From the NCBI GenBank assembly GCA_963841705.1, contig CAWJDY010000063.1, positions 1-64,000 of the forward strand: a stretch of DNA of 64,000 nucleotides. Reading direction: 5' to 3'. This document shows, one piece after another, positions 43,476-52,900 of the stretch (positions are counted from its first letter, which is position 1; each line of letters begins with the position of its first letter). A model generated the notes under the pieces. It had not been told where the DNA came from and did no database searches. It saw only the letters and a program-made list of their open reading frames with translations. The position numbers and the translations under genes were made by a program. The stretch comes from VAZQ01 sp963841705 (GTDB lineage: Bacteria; Pseudomonadota; Alphaproteobacteria; Rhizobiales; Xanthobacteraceae).

Positions 43476-45791
43476 CGACAGAGCGATCTGCTCGACAAGC
43501 AGCTGTGGGGTGATTGGCACCTTGGAGATGCGGACGCCGAATGGAGCGAGAGCATCCTCGATGGCGGAAATAACAGCTGCAGCGGCCGGTATCGTGCTGA
43601 CTTCTCCGACCCCTTTTACACCCAGAGGATTCAAGGGTGAGGGCGACTGCTTGAACGCAGTGGTCATGCATGGGATTTCTGTCGCCGTGGGCAACAGGTA
43701 ATCCGCGAAGCTGGTGGTCAAAGGCTGCGCCACATCGTCATATCGCATCCATTCGAACAGCGCGTTGCCGATGCCATGAGCAACTCCACCCTGCACCTGC
43801 CCTTCAACAATCATCGGATTGACGAGAGTACCGGAATCCTGAACGGCATGATATGCAAGGATACGAACGCCGCCCGTCTCCACGTCAACCTCCACTTCCG
43901 CGACATGGCAGGCATTGGCATAGGCAAGCGCGTCCGTTCGCCAATTGACGTTCGCATCAAGGCCGGGTTCCACACCCGGCGGGAAACCGTACCCAGGCGC
44001 TCCCTTGAGAAGGCGTGACAATTCGCTGAGCTTGACAGAGAGCGCGGCCGCGCCGACCACGCGCACTTCGCCATCGACAATCTCAAGATCTTGCTCGTCA
44101 GCTTCCAGGAGATGGCTCGCCAGCTTCCTGGCCTTGGCGGCGACCGCGCGCGCGGCAAGGAGCACGGAGGAGCCCGCGGTGACCATCTGGCGGCTGGCAA
44201 AGGCGCCGAGACCGAGCGATGTCCCTGAGGTATCGCCCGGAACCACGGTGACGTCCTCAACGCGCAGCCCGAGCTCGCTGGCTGCGACCTGCGCGAGAGC
44301 AGTCTGCAGACCCTGGCCGATCGCGGCCGCGCCGGTATGAACCGTCACGCGGCCGGTATTCGAAACCCGCACAGCGCCGGATTCGAATGGGCCCCGCCCA
44401 GTGCCCTTGATGCCATGGGCGAGCCCAATCCCGAGAAAGCGATCTTCGGCGCGCGCACGTGCCTGCCGCTCGCGGAAATCAGCCCACCCCGCCATCTCAA
44501 GCACTTGCGCCTGGCAGGCCGGATAGTCACCGCTGTCATATTGCACGCTGGCCCCGGAACGAGCTTTCAGCGGCTTGGTGTAGGGCATCATCGCCGCAGG
44601 AATGAGATTGCGCCGCCGCAATTCCGCGCGCTCGATGCCAAGCTCGCGTGCAACCAGATCCATCATGCGTTCCATTGCGAACGCAGCCTGCGGATAACCG
44701 GCCCCGCGTATCGACGAGACCGGGGTTTTATTGGTGGCGACAACCGTGACGTCCATATCCAGCGCCGCCACCGCATACGGGCCGCTTATCATCGATGCCG
44801 AATTGTAAGGAAGGTTGACATCCTGGAGCGAATAGGCGCCGAGATCGTGAACGAGCCCGCCGCGCAGGCCGAGAACCTTGCCATCCCCATCGACCCCGAT
44901 CTCAACCGACCAATACTGGTCGCGTTCCTGAGCCGCGTTGGTAAAGTGCTCGCGACGATCCTCGACCCACTTGATGGAGCGCTTGAGCAACTTGGCAGCG
45001 GCAATGACGGCGATATCTTCGGAATAGATGCACAGCTTGGAGCCGAAGCCCCCACCAATATCCGGCTGCGTGACGCGAAGCTTCGCTTCGTCGAGGCCAA
45101 GCAGAGACGTCGCCGATTGATAGAGATCATGCGCCTTTTGCGTGGAAGCCCAAACCATGAGTGCGTCGTCGGGCCGATACTCAGCGAGGATTCCGCGGCC
45201 TTCGATCGGATGACCGGCACCGCGATGCTGCCATAACCAGTCGCGAAAGACGTGAGCCGCCTTGGCGAAAGCTGTTCCAACGTCCCCAAAGCGGACTTTG
45301 TAGGTCGCGATGATGTTACTGGTGAGCTCGCCGCGCACCGATGGTGCGCCCGTTTCTGCAGCCGCCCGACAATCCGAGACTGCCGGAAGCGCCTCATAAT
45401 CAATCTCGAACTGCGCTACCGCATCCTCGGCAATGTAGCGACGCTCGGCAATAACGATGGCAACCGGCTCGCCCACATAGGAGACCTCGCGATCCGCAAG
45501 CGCAAACGGCCACATATTGTCCAGCGGCGTGCCGGAATGCGAGTGTCGAAGCATGCGGCGCTTAGCCATAACCGGCAAAAGGTCATCAAGCGTGAGTATT
45601 GCGTGAACGCCGCGCACTGATAGTGCCCTCGATTTCGAGACACCGCGAACGAGAGCATGTGCATGGGGCGCGCGTGCGAAGGCCGCGTGCAGTACATTCG
45701 AAACTGCAATGTCATCGACAAAGTGTGCGGTTCCGCGCAACAGGCGGTCGTCTTCAGTCCGACCCAGGCGCGCTCCGATCAAGCGACTCAT
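43455..45791 (-). CDS. Molybdenum hydroxylase large subunit, orphan
   Basis: The 778-residue molybdopterin protein has QPDIGGGFGSKLCIYSEDIA, the cofactor loop SSIRGAGYPQAAFAMER, IGQGLQTALAQVAASELGL and the C-terminal active-site loop GVKGVGEVST. The loop resembles form II (AYRGAGR) CO-dehydrogenase-like enzymes but differs at several positions, so the substrate is open. I chose ATG 45791 (MSRLIGARLGRTEDDRLLRG), where family similarity begins. No FAD or 2Fe-2S subunit is adjacent, unlike the 4.6-8.3 kb operon. It lies downstream of the ABC permease gene (193 bases) on the same strand. Confidence 0.9.
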   Translation of the reverse strand: MSRLIGARLGRTEDDRLLRGTAHFVDDIAVSNVLHAAFARAPHAHALVRGVSKSRALSVRGVHAILTLDDLLPVMAKRRMLRHSHSGTPLDNMWPFALADREVSYVGEPVAIVIAERRYIAEDAVAQFEIDYEALPAVSDCRAAAETGAPSVRGELTSNIIATYKVRFGDVGTAFAKAAHVFRDWLWQHRGAGHPIEGRGILAEYRPDDALMVWASTQKAHDLYQSATSLLGLDEAKLRVTQPDIGGGFGSKLCIYSEDIAVIAAAKLLKRSIKWVEDRREHFTNAAQERDQYWSVEIGVDGDGKVLGLRGGLVHDLGAYSLQDVNLPYNSASMISGPYAVAALDMDVTVVATNKTPVSSIRGAGYPQAAFAMERMMDLVARELGIERAELRRRNLIPAAMMPYTKPLKARSGASVQYDSGDYPACQAQVLEMAGWADFRERQARARAEDRFLGIGLAHGIKGTGRGPFESGAVRVSNTGRVTVHTGAAAIGQGLQTALAQVAASELGLRVEDVTVVPGDTSGTSLGLGAFASRQMVTAGSSVLLAARAVAAKARKLASHLLEADEQDLEIVDGEVRVVGAAALSVKLSELSRLLKGAPGYGFPPGVEPGLDANVNWRTDALAYANACHVAEVEVDVETGGVRILAYHAVQDSGTLVNPMIVEGQVQGGVAHGIGNALFEWMRYDDVAQPLTTSFADYLLPTATEIPCMTTAFKQSPSPLNPLGVKGVGEVSTIPAAAAVISAIEDALAPFGVRISKVPITPQLLVEQIALSPKSNVR

Positions 45792-45984
45792 TATTCGCGG
45801 CTTCCCCCCGGTTAAGTCAGCGCCTCGAACGGGCACGGCCCATGGCTGGCCAAGCCCGGCAAGGTGTACCGTGCCGGAACTCTATGGACCGGGTTGCCCG
45901 TTCGCGGCAACACAGCATCCTGCGATCTCGTGCTGAATACTGCCGACCCCGATTGTAGGACAATATGACATAATAAGCGTCTTT

Positions 45985-46737
45985 TCAGGAAGCCGAATTC
46001 TTCAGGGTTTTGCTAAGGCCGAGCAGCAGGCTGCTGCCGAGACCGGCAAAGACGAACAGCAGCAATGTGACCGCCATGATCGTGAGTTGATCGTTGGTCC
46101 CGATCGAAGCGAACAGCAGGTGGCCAAGGCCGCGGGTCGAGGCAAACATCTCGCCGATCAAAACTCCGAGCAAGGTGAGGGCAAAGCAGATGCGAAAGCT
46201 TGCCACCGCTTCGGGTATCACCGCCGGAATAAGAACGTGACGCGCGTAGGCGCGACGCGAGAGCCGCATGGTCTGGCCCACCTTGCGGTAGATCGGCCGC
46301 AAGGTCCGTAACGCGTTTGCCATCATGATGACCACGGGCGGCAGGCCATGCAGCAGGCCGAAGAAGATCTTGGCGGCGTCGCCGAGCCCGAAGAACAACA
46401 AGATGATCGGGTAGAGCATGACCTTCGGCGTCGCTATCAGGGCGAGAATCGGCGGCTCGATCGCGTCGCCGACGGCCTTCCAACCGCCGCACATCAGCCC
46501 GAGCGTGAGCCCGCCCGCCATCGCAATGGCCAGCGCGATGCCATAAGCGCTGGCGGTTGCGGCAATATCATTCTGAAAGCGCGGTTGGCCGATCAGCGCC
46601 GCGAGCCGGCATAGCGTGTGCCACGGCCCCGGCAGGACATCAGCTCCCAGCTTCCAAGATGCGACCTGCCACGCCAATGCAAGCGCGAGGCAGATCAGCG
46701 CCACGTCGAGGCGGCGCTGGAAGCCTTTCCCGGTCAT
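45985..46737 (-). CDS. ABC transporter permease, sulfonate/nitrate type
   Basis: The 250-residue protein has six predicted helices and the cytoplasmic loop YRKVGQTMRLSRRAYARHVL, followed by IPAVIPEAVASFRICFALTL. TPKVMLYPIILLFFGLGDAA is the conserved pre-loop region. Its start overlaps the stop of the other permease gene by 4 bases, and the two likely form the membrane channel as a heterodimer. The cluster shows no ATP-binding gene. Confidence 0.88.
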   Translation of the reverse strand: MTGKGFQRRLDVALICLALALAWQVASWKLGADVLPGPWHTLCRLAALIGQPRFQNDIAATASAYGIALAIAMAGGLTLGLMCGGWKAVGDAIEPPILALIATPKVMLYPIILLFFGLGDAAKIFFGLLHGLPPVVIMMANALRTLRPIYRKVGQTMRLSRRAYARHVLIPAVIPEAVASFRICFALTLLGVLIGEMFASTRGLGHLLFASIGTNDQLTIMAVTLLLFVFAGLGSSLLLGLSKTLKNSAS

Positions 46738-47480
46738 ATCGCCGGCGCTCCGACGCGAACGCGCAAATGCCGCAACACCGCGTTGACGAGGAAAACCAAG
46801 ATGAGAAGAACCAGCATCAGGCCATACATGCGCTCGATCTTGAACGACATGTAGGAATCGGCGATGTCATGGCCGATCCCCGCCGGCGCCAGCAAGAACT
46901 CGCTGGCGATCACTGCGACGAACGCGTAGCTGACACCGAGCGTGATGCCGCCGAGAATTTCGCGGGAGCATGACGGGATATAGACGCTGGCCAGCCTGCG
47001 GAACGGCCCGAGGCGATGCACCTTTGCCACCTTGCGAAGCACCGGCGGGACATGGTCCAGCCCGCTCAGCGTGCCGATCAGCACGCTCATCGCCGCGTAT
47101 AGCGTGCCGGTGAAGACGATCGGCGCCGCGCCGACGCCCAGAATCACCACCAGCAGCGGGTAGAGGGCAAACAGAGGCAGCGCGTAATAGCTTGCGATCA
47201 GCGGCTCACAGGCTTGGCGCAGTCGCGGCAGCGCATGCAGCACAATTCCCGCGGCGACGCCCGCCACGGCAGCGATTGCAACCGACGCCGCGACCGAGCT
47301 CAGCGTCTGCCAGACGTCATAGAGTGTCGCCGGCTCAGTGAGGGCGGCAGCCATTGAGCGAACCATGATCGTCGGCGGCACAAGATCGGTTGGACGCACC
47401 AAGTGGGTCCGGCAGACCGCCTCCAGTGCAGCCACGAGCACGGCGAGCGCGATCAGCCGGCGTGCATGGGGCCAGGACAT
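46734..47480 (-). CDS. ABC transporter permease, sulfonate/nitrate type
   Basis: The 248-residue inner-membrane protein has six helices with ALPLFALYPLLVVILGVGAA and the docking loop VLRKVAKVHRLGPFRRLASV followed by YIPSCSREILGGITLG. It lies 6 bases after the binding-protein gene and overlaps the second permease gene. Two distinct permeases in one transporter of this family are less usual than a single homodimeric one. Confidence 0.88.
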   Translation of the reverse strand: MSWPHARRLIALAVLVAALEAVCRTHLVRPTDLVPPTIMVRSMAAALTEPATLYDVWQTLSSVAASVAIAAVAGVAAGIVLHALPRLRQACEPLIASYYALPLFALYPLLVVILGVGAAPIVFTGTLYAAMSVLIGTLSGLDHVPPVLRKVAKVHRLGPFRRLASVYIPSCSREILGGITLGVSYAFVAVIASEFLLAPAGIGHDIADSYMSFKIERMYGLMLVLLILVFLVNAVLRHLRVRVGAPAI

Positions 47481-47486
47481 GGGCGG

Positions 47487-48428
47487 CTATTTGGGAATGA
47501 AACGACGGTCGATGATCTGCTCGAAGTCGTAGCCCTCTTTGATCTCGCCGGTAGCCAGCAGCAGCTTGCGCGAGCCGGCCAGGCCCTCGGGGTCTATGTT
47601 GCCATCGGAATAGTATTTCGCCTTCACCATCCGATCGAGCGCATGCTCCAGCGACGGCAAGTCGGTATTGACCATGCGCGGCAACGACTGTTGCGCGGCT
47701 TGCTTCGGATGAGCGTAGACCAAATCGACGGCTTGCTTATGCGCCAGCATGATGGCGCGCAGCTTGTCCGGCCGCTTGTCGATGAAGTCCTGGGAGGCGA
47801 CCAGCACGTTGGAGATGACGTGCGGCAGGACGTCCGACACCCTGGCGATCGCACGGTACTTGCTGCCATACTTGCTCTGCAGCGGCTCGTACATGTAGGC
47901 GGTGTCCACGGCGCCGCTGTTGAGCGCCGCGACCGCAGCACCGACGCCGAGCGGCACCTGGGTGACTTGCGAGGGATCGATGCCGTAGTACCGCAGCATC
48001 ATCTCGCCGTAGACGCGGGTCAGGCCGCCCGGGGTGGTGGTGCCGAACTTGCCACCGATAACATCGCGGAGCGACTTCACCGGGGAATCCGCCTGCACCA
48101 CCCAGTCGTTGTCCGCCGCATTGGAGCTGCTCGCCCCGATGATCTTGATCGGCAGACCGGCGGCGAAGCCGCTCACGGTCGCGCCGATCGCCGCATCTGC
48201 GAACGGCACGCCGCCCGCAAGCATGTTGCGCAGCGTCGTGCCGCCGCCCTGAGAAGTGATGACGTCGGTGACATCGACGCCATTCCTGCGCAGCAGGTCC
48301 TGCTCCAGAGCAATGATCCAGGGAACGCTGAGCATCACCTGGCCGAAGTGGGAAACGTGGATTTCCTCGGCCGCGGCGCTTGAGCAGCCGAGCACTGCCG
48401 CGCCTATCGCTGCGAGCACACGTCGCAT
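47487..48428 (-). CDS. ABC transporter periplasmic binding protein (NMT1/SsuA-like)
   Basis: The 313-residue protein has a signal peptide with a possible lipobox (AAVLGCSS), then IHVSHFGQVMLSVPWIIALE, the hinge GAAVAALNSGAVDTAYMYEP and YDFEQIIDRRFIPK at the end. It resembles binding proteins for sulfonates, thiamine precursors or aromatic acids. It precedes the two permease genes and follows the MetE-like gene by 45 bases on the same strand, suggesting one operon. Confidence 0.85.
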   Translation of the reverse strand: MRRVLAAIGAAVLGCSSAAAEEIHVSHFGQVMLSVPWIIALEQDLLRRNGVDVTDVITSQGGGTTLRNMLAGGVPFADAAIGATVSGFAAGLPIKIIGASSSNAADNDWVVQADSPVKSLRDVIGGKFGTTTPGGLTRVYGEMMLRYYGIDPSQVTQVPLGVGAAVAALNSGAVDTAYMYEPLQSKYGSKYRAIARVSDVLPHVISNVLVASQDFIDKRPDKLRAIMLAHKQAVDLVYAHPKQAAQQSLPRMVNTDLPSLEHALDRMVKAKYYSDGNIDPEGLAGSRKLLLATGEIKEGYDFEQIIDRRFIPK

Positions 48429-48473
48429 CCTCGCCTCCGAATTGTTATCAGACCGGCAGCCGGCCGCGAACGG

Positions 48474-49661
48474 TCAAACCGTTCCCCACACCGCGCGGGC
48501 GGTTTCCATGATCCGCTCGAATTTCCGCCATTGCTCGTCTTCGCCGAGCTGAACGGCCCCGACGCCGCTGCTGAAACCGCATTGCGGGCTGAGCGCGAGC
48601 TGATCGAGCGGCAGGTGGCGCGCAGCATCGTCGATCCGCCGCCTGAGGTCATCCAGCAATTCGAGGACGGCGCTCTTGGTCGTCACCAGTCCGAGCACCG
48701 CGATCGTGCCTTTGCCGATAAACCGCAGCGCGTCGAAGCTGCCGGCGCGTTCGCTGTCGTACTCCAGCAGCAAGCGGTGGTGCTTGAGGCCCGAGAACAG
48801 ACGTTCGGCGATGGCGTCGTAATGTCCTTCGCGATGCCATTGCGGCAGCACCTTCCCGGTGACGGGATCGGTGCCGCGTGGATTGCCACGACAGATATGC
48901 AATCCGAAGGTCACGCCATCGAAACCGGCGATGACGGCGTTCTCCGCCGCGATGGCGCGATCAAGGTTCGTGTCCGGATCTTCGCCTCTTGAGCGCATCC
49001 GCTCGAGGGAGACCTTATCGACGTAGGCCGTGAACCCGGGCGCATCGATCTGAACGTATCGGCAGCCGGCATCGACCAGCTCGGAGATCATCTGCCGCTC
49101 GATGGCGACGACATCGGCGATGAACTCGTCGATGTCCTTGTAAACCGCCTGGGATCGCTCCCAGGCGAAGCGCTGGGAAATCCGGTCCGGGCCGATCAAG
49201 CTGACCTTGATGGTGTTTTGCGCGAAGCGGGCGGTGAAACGATACTCATCGAGCACGATGTTGCGCTTGAGGCGCAGCCGCTCCGCCGCTGCGCGTCGCG
49301 TCGCGATGGCCGGGCCCTGCGCATCGAAGTTCTGCTCGGTGCGGTGCAGCGGGCGGTTCGGCTCGCGCCAGTCCTGCAGGCGTTCGACATGGGCGGGCAC
49401 GTCAAAGCCGCTGACCGCGGCGCTGAAACTTTCCTGGAAGTTCCGCCGCCGAAATTCGCCGTCGGTCACGATCGGCCAGCCGATCACTTCCTGGCTGCGC
49501 ACGACATCGACAATCGCCTGGTCCTGAGCGGCGCGAAGCTCGGCATCGTCGATCTCCGCGCGCGCGTGGCGCTCGAACGCCTCGCGCAGCGATTGCGGCG
49601 CCGCGAGGCTGCCGTTCTGGTCGACGCGAAGCCTGTTGAGATCGATCCGATTCTTCAGCAT
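48474..49661 (-). CDS. MetE-core-like methyltransferase (cobalamin-independent methionine synthase family)
   Basis: The 395-residue protein matches the C-terminal (catalytic) half of MetE without its N-terminal half. Zinc ligands are visible as His and Cys in FGLHICRGN, an acid in LLLEYDSERAG and the last Cys in LALSPQCGFSSG. The N-terminus has GSLAAPQSLREAF and IGWPIVTDGEFRRRN. Stand-alone cores of this kind act in methyl transfer from varied donors. I chose ATG 49661 (MLKNRIDLNRL). It is the first gene of the minus-strand cluster with the binding protein and permeases, so it may demethylate the imported compound. Confidence 0.88.
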   Translation of the reverse strand: MLKNRIDLNRLRVDQNGSLAAPQSLREAFERHARAEIDDAELRAAQDQAIVDVVRSQEVIGWPIVTDGEFRRRNFQESFSAAVSGFDVPAHVERLQDWREPNRPLHRTEQNFDAQGPAIATRRAAAERLRLKRNIVLDEYRFTARFAQNTIKVSLIGPDRISQRFAWERSQAVYKDIDEFIADVVAIERQMISELVDAGCRYVQIDAPGFTAYVDKVSLERMRSRGEDPDTNLDRAIAAENAVIAGFDGVTFGLHICRGNPRGTDPVTGKVLPQWHREGHYDAIAERLFSGLKHHRLLLEYDSERAGSFDALRFIGKGTIAVLGLVTTKSAVLELLDDLRRRIDDAARHLPLDQLALSPQCGFSSGVGAVQLGEDEQWRKFERIMETARAVWGTV

Positions 49662-49758
49662 TGGCCTGGTCCTCTCAGTCTCGCGCAACCCGCGTCGCGT
49701 AGTATTGTACGGGACGGGATGGATGATAGTCTAAGCTCGCGAGAGAGGGAGAGGCAAA

Positions 49759-50997
49759 ATGTCGAGCGCCGCCGGATGGATCGATCGCCGCCGCTTGCTG
49801 GGAAGGGCCGTCTACGGCGCTGCTGCGGTAACGAGCGGTATCCTGACAATGCCCGCCGTCCTGCGCGCTCAAGGCGCGGCCGTGAAGCTCGGCGTCCTGC
49901 ATCCCGTATCCGGTGCATTGTCCTATTCGGGCCAGCAGGGCCGCCTCGGCGCGCTCATGGCCATTGACGAGATCAACGCGGCGGGCGGCATCAAGGCGCT
50001 GGGCGGCGCCAAAATAGAGGCGGTGCTCGGCGACGCGCAATCGACGCCGGAAGGCGGCAATGCCGAGGTCGAAAAGATGAATGCAGCCGGCGTTGTCGCG
50101 ATCGTCGGCGGGTACGCCAGCTCCATTTGCCTTGCCGCCAGCCAGACCGCGGCGCGCTACGATCTCCCCTATGTCGTGGACGTAGGCGTGGTCAACGCCA
50201 TCGTGACGCGCGGGCTGAAGAACACCTTCCGCTTCGGGCCGGGCTTTGGCGTGATCGCCAAGACCGCGCTCGACAACCTCGTCACCATCAACGACCAGGC
50301 GGGCAAGCCTGCCAAGACCGTGATGATCGTGCACGAGGACTCGGCCTTCGGGTCCGGCCTGGCGAAGCTGCTCAACGACCAGCTGCCGGGGCGCAGCTTC
50401 CAGGTGCTCGACACCATTTCACATCCGACCCCTACGCGTGACTTCAACAACGTCGCCCTCAAGATCAGGGCGCAGAACCCCGACCTTGTCATCCCGGCGA
50501 ACTATTACAACGAGTACGTCCTGCTTGCCCGCACCATGCAACAGCAGCGCATCCGGCCGAAAGGGATCTATTCCGTGCTCGGCGGGGCGGCATCGTCCTA
50601 CAAGTTCGTCAAGGAATTCCCCGAGGCGGCGCAATACATCATGGACTGCAATCACTGGTTCGATCCACGCAGCGCAAAATCGGCTGCGCTGCGGAAAAAG
50701 GTCGAGGAGAAGGGCGAGTTCTATACCTACGAAGTCTACATGAATTATTCCTGCATCCTGCTGGTCGCGGATGCGCTCGAGCGCGCAGCGAGCACCGACC
50801 GCGCCAAGGTCATAACAGGGCTGGAGAGCTCGACGTTCAGCGGCCACGTGATGCCTTATGGTCCGACCAAATTCGTCAATGGCCAGAACCAGGGAGCGGC
50901 GCCGGTCAATACCCAGGTGCTCGGGAACGACATCCAGGTCATCCTTCCGGAGCGCTTTGCGTCGGCAAAGCCGGTCTATCCGATGCCGCGCGCCTGA
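49759..50997 (+). CDS. livK: Branched-chain amino acid-type ABC binding protein
   Basis: The 412-residue periplasmic protein has a twin-arginine-like signal (DRRRLLGRAVYGAAAV) and the Peripla_BP_6 domain: VKLGVLHPVSGALSYSGQQG, AIDEINAAGGIKALGGAKIE and GGYASSICLAASQTAARYDL. Ligand-contact segments are NHWFDPRSAKSA and VMPYGPTKFVNGQNQGAAPV. It delivers a solute to LivHMGF encoded next on the strand. The downstream HyuBA genes suggest a hydantoin or lactam rather than leucine. It is divergent from the MetE-like cluster with about 97 bases between starts. Confidence 0.9.
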   Translation: MSSAAGWIDRRRLLGRAVYGAAAVTSGILTMPAVLRAQGAAVKLGVLHPVSGALSYSGQQGRLGALMAIDEINAAGGIKALGGAKIEAVLGDAQSTPEGGNAEVEKMNAAGVVAIVGGYASSICLAASQTAARYDLPYVVDVGVVNAIVTRGLKNTFRFGPGFGVIAKTALDNLVTINDQAGKPAKTVMIVHEDSAFGSGLAKLLNDQLPGRSFQVLDTISHPTPTRDFNNVALKIRAQNPDLVIPANYYNEYVLLARTMQQQRIRPKGIYSVLGGAASSYKFVKEFPEAAQYIMDCNHWFDPRSAKSAALRKKVEEKGEFYTYEVYMNYSCILLVADALERAASTDRAKVITGLESSTFSGHVMPYGPTKFVNGQNQGAAPVNTQVLGNDIQVILPERFASAKPVYPMPRA

Positions 50998-51046
50998 CCG
51001 CAGCACCGGCGCGCTGCGGTCCCGGCTTGATCCCGCCCGCACTGCA

Positions 51047-51919
51047 ATGCTCTCGCCGGGCATCCTCTTTCCAGCGGTGCTCAATGGGCTCCTGACCGGC
51101 GCGGTCTATGCCCTGGTGGCGCTCGGGCTCACGCTGATCTACGGCGTTCTGCACATCATCAACTTTGCCCATGGTGCGCTGCTCACCGCCGCCATGTTCG
51201 CGGCGTTTTTCGCCCACCAACTGCTGGGGCTCGATCCCTATGTTGCGGCGCTGATGCTTACCCCGTTGTTTTTTGTTCTGGGCTATGGCCTGCAGCGCTT
51301 CGTGATCGGACCAGCCTCGCACGGCGAGGATCGCAACTACCTGCTGGTCACGCTCGGGCTGGCGGTGGTGATCGAGAATGCTCTGCTGTACGCCTTTCGC
51401 GCGGATACCCGGACGGTCACGCTCGGCTATGCCTTCGACGTCATCGAGCTCGGTCCGGCGTTTATCGCCGTCCCCCGGGTGATAGCGTTTGCCGCCGTCA
51501 TCCTGGTGGCAGTCGGTTTATGGCTGTTCATGCGGTTGAGCGACACCGGCAAGGCCATTCGCGCAGTGGCCAGAGAAAAGCTGGGCGCCGAGCTCGCCGG
51601 CATCGAAGTGGCTCACATCTACGCGGTCACCTTCGGCCTCGGCACCGCGTGTCTTGCGATCGCTGCCTGCCTCCTGATCCCGACCTATTACGTCAACCCC
51701 CAGGCGGGAAATGCCTTTGTGTTGATCGCATTCACCATTGTCGTGCTCGGCGGCATGGGCTCGGTGGCGGGGGCTTTGACCGGGGGCCTGCTGGTTGGCG
51801 TGGTGGAAAGCGTCTCGGGCCTATACCTCGGGGAGTCGCTCGGGCAAATCGGCATCTTCGTCATTTTCATCCTGGCGCTGCTGCTGCGGCCAAGCGGACT
51901 GTTCGGGCAGCCGGTATGA
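51047..51919 (+). CDS. livH: Branched-chain amino acid-type ABC permease (LivH)
   Basis: The 290-residue protein has about eight helices and the LivH motifs LNGLLTGAVYALVALGLTLI, YGVLHIINFAHGALLTAAMF and IVVLGGMGSVAGALTGGLLV. I start at ATG 51047, where similarity begins; the frame is open further upstream through a shadow of livK. Its stop overlaps the livM start as ATGA. Confidence 0.92.
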   Translation: MLSPGILFPAVLNGLLTGAVYALVALGLTLIYGVLHIINFAHGALLTAAMFAAFFAHQLLGLDPYVAALMLTPLFFVLGYGLQRFVIGPASHGEDRNYLLVTLGLAVVIENALLYAFRADTRTVTLGYAFDVIELGPAFIAVPRVIAFAAVILVAVGLWLFMRLSDTGKAIRAVAREKLGAELAGIEVAHIYAVTFGLGTACLAIAACLLIPTYYVNPQAGNAFVLIAFTIVVLGGMGSVAGALTGGLLVGVVESVSGLYLGESLGQIGIFVIFILALLLRPSGLFGQPV

Positions 51920-52887
51920 AAGCGTTCGCGCCGGTCCTGCTCGTTGCTGCGCTGCTCGCATGCGTGCCGATTGTTACGTCATCGAGCCTGGTGCTCAATT
52001 TCCTGGTCACCACGCTGCTGCTCGCGCTTCTGGGACAATCTTGGAACGTGCTCGGCGGCTATGGCGGCCAGTACTCCTTCGGGCACGCCGCCTTCTTCGG
52101 AACCGGCGCGTATGCCAGCGCAATCCTGCAGGTGCGGTACGGCATCAATGCCTGGCTCGCATTCTGCATCGGCGTTGCCGCCGGAACGTTTGTGGGGGCA
52201 GTGATCGGTGCCGTGTGCTTTCGTTCGGGACTGCGCGGCTCCTACTTTGCCCTGGTCACGCTCGCCTTTGCCGAGGTGCTGCGCATCATGGCAAGCGTCG
52301 CTCCCATTACCGGTGCCGGGGTCGGCACGCTGATCGGGCTTGATCTTCGTCCCGAAGCTTTCCAGTTCCAAACTCGCGCACCGTTCTATTGGATCATGCT
52401 GGGCCTGGTGGCCGTGTCCCTGGTACTCGTTCGGGTTATCGAGAATAGCCGTTTCGGCGCATGGCTTGTCGCGGTGCGCGAGAACGAGGACGCGGCGAGC
52501 GCGCTGGGCATCGATGTCTTCCGGATGAAGCTTGCCGCGATGACGATCTCCGCGGCGATTGCCGCCGCGGCTGGCGGTTTTTATGCGCAATACTTTTTGT
52601 TCGTGGACGCGGGTATCGCCTATGGGTCGCGGGTCTCAGTGGAGGCCCTGCTGGCTGCCATCATCGGCGGGCTAGGCACCCTGTTCGGCCCGCTCCTCGG
52701 CGCGGTGGTGATCAAGACGTTTGGCGAGCTGACCAAGCTCATCGCCGGCGATGCACCCGGGCTTGATCTCGTATTCTATGGCGGCATGCTCATTGTGGTC
52801 GTGGCGTTTGCGCCAAGCGGGATTGCCGGATTGCTGGCCGACATCCGGGATCGTGTCGCAAGAGGCGTCGCGGCCGTGCCGGCGTGA
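51916..52887 (+). CDS. livM: Branched-chain amino acid-type ABC permease (LivM)
   Basis: The 323-residue permease shows LLLALLGQSWNVLGGYGGQY, FGHAAFFGTGAYASAILQVR, the conserved AVRENEDAASALGIDVFRMK loop that meets the ATPases, and AIIGGLGTLFGPLLGAVVIK. It overlaps livH by 4 bases and precedes livG by 13 bases. It forms the channel together with LivH. Confidence 0.92.
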   Translation: MKAFAPVLLVAALLACVPIVTSSSLVLNFLVTTLLLALLGQSWNVLGGYGGQYSFGHAAFFGTGAYASAILQVRYGINAWLAFCIGVAAGTFVGAVIGAVCFRSGLRGSYFALVTLAFAEVLRIMASVAPITGAGVGTLIGLDLRPEAFQFQTRAPFYWIMLGLVAVSLVLVRVIENSRFGAWLVAVRENEDAASALGIDVFRMKLAAMTISAAIAAAAGGFYAQYFLFVDAGIAYGSRVSVEALLAAIIGGLGTLFGPLLGAVVIKTFGELTKLIAGDAPGLDLVFYGGMLIVVVAFAPSGIAGLLADIRDRVARGVAAVPA

Positions 52888-52900
52888 ATGGAGCATCCGT

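Noticed and set aside
48474..49661. Full methionine synthase MetE
   Set aside because: Only the catalytic core is present (395 residues against about 750), so the housekeeping role is unlikely.
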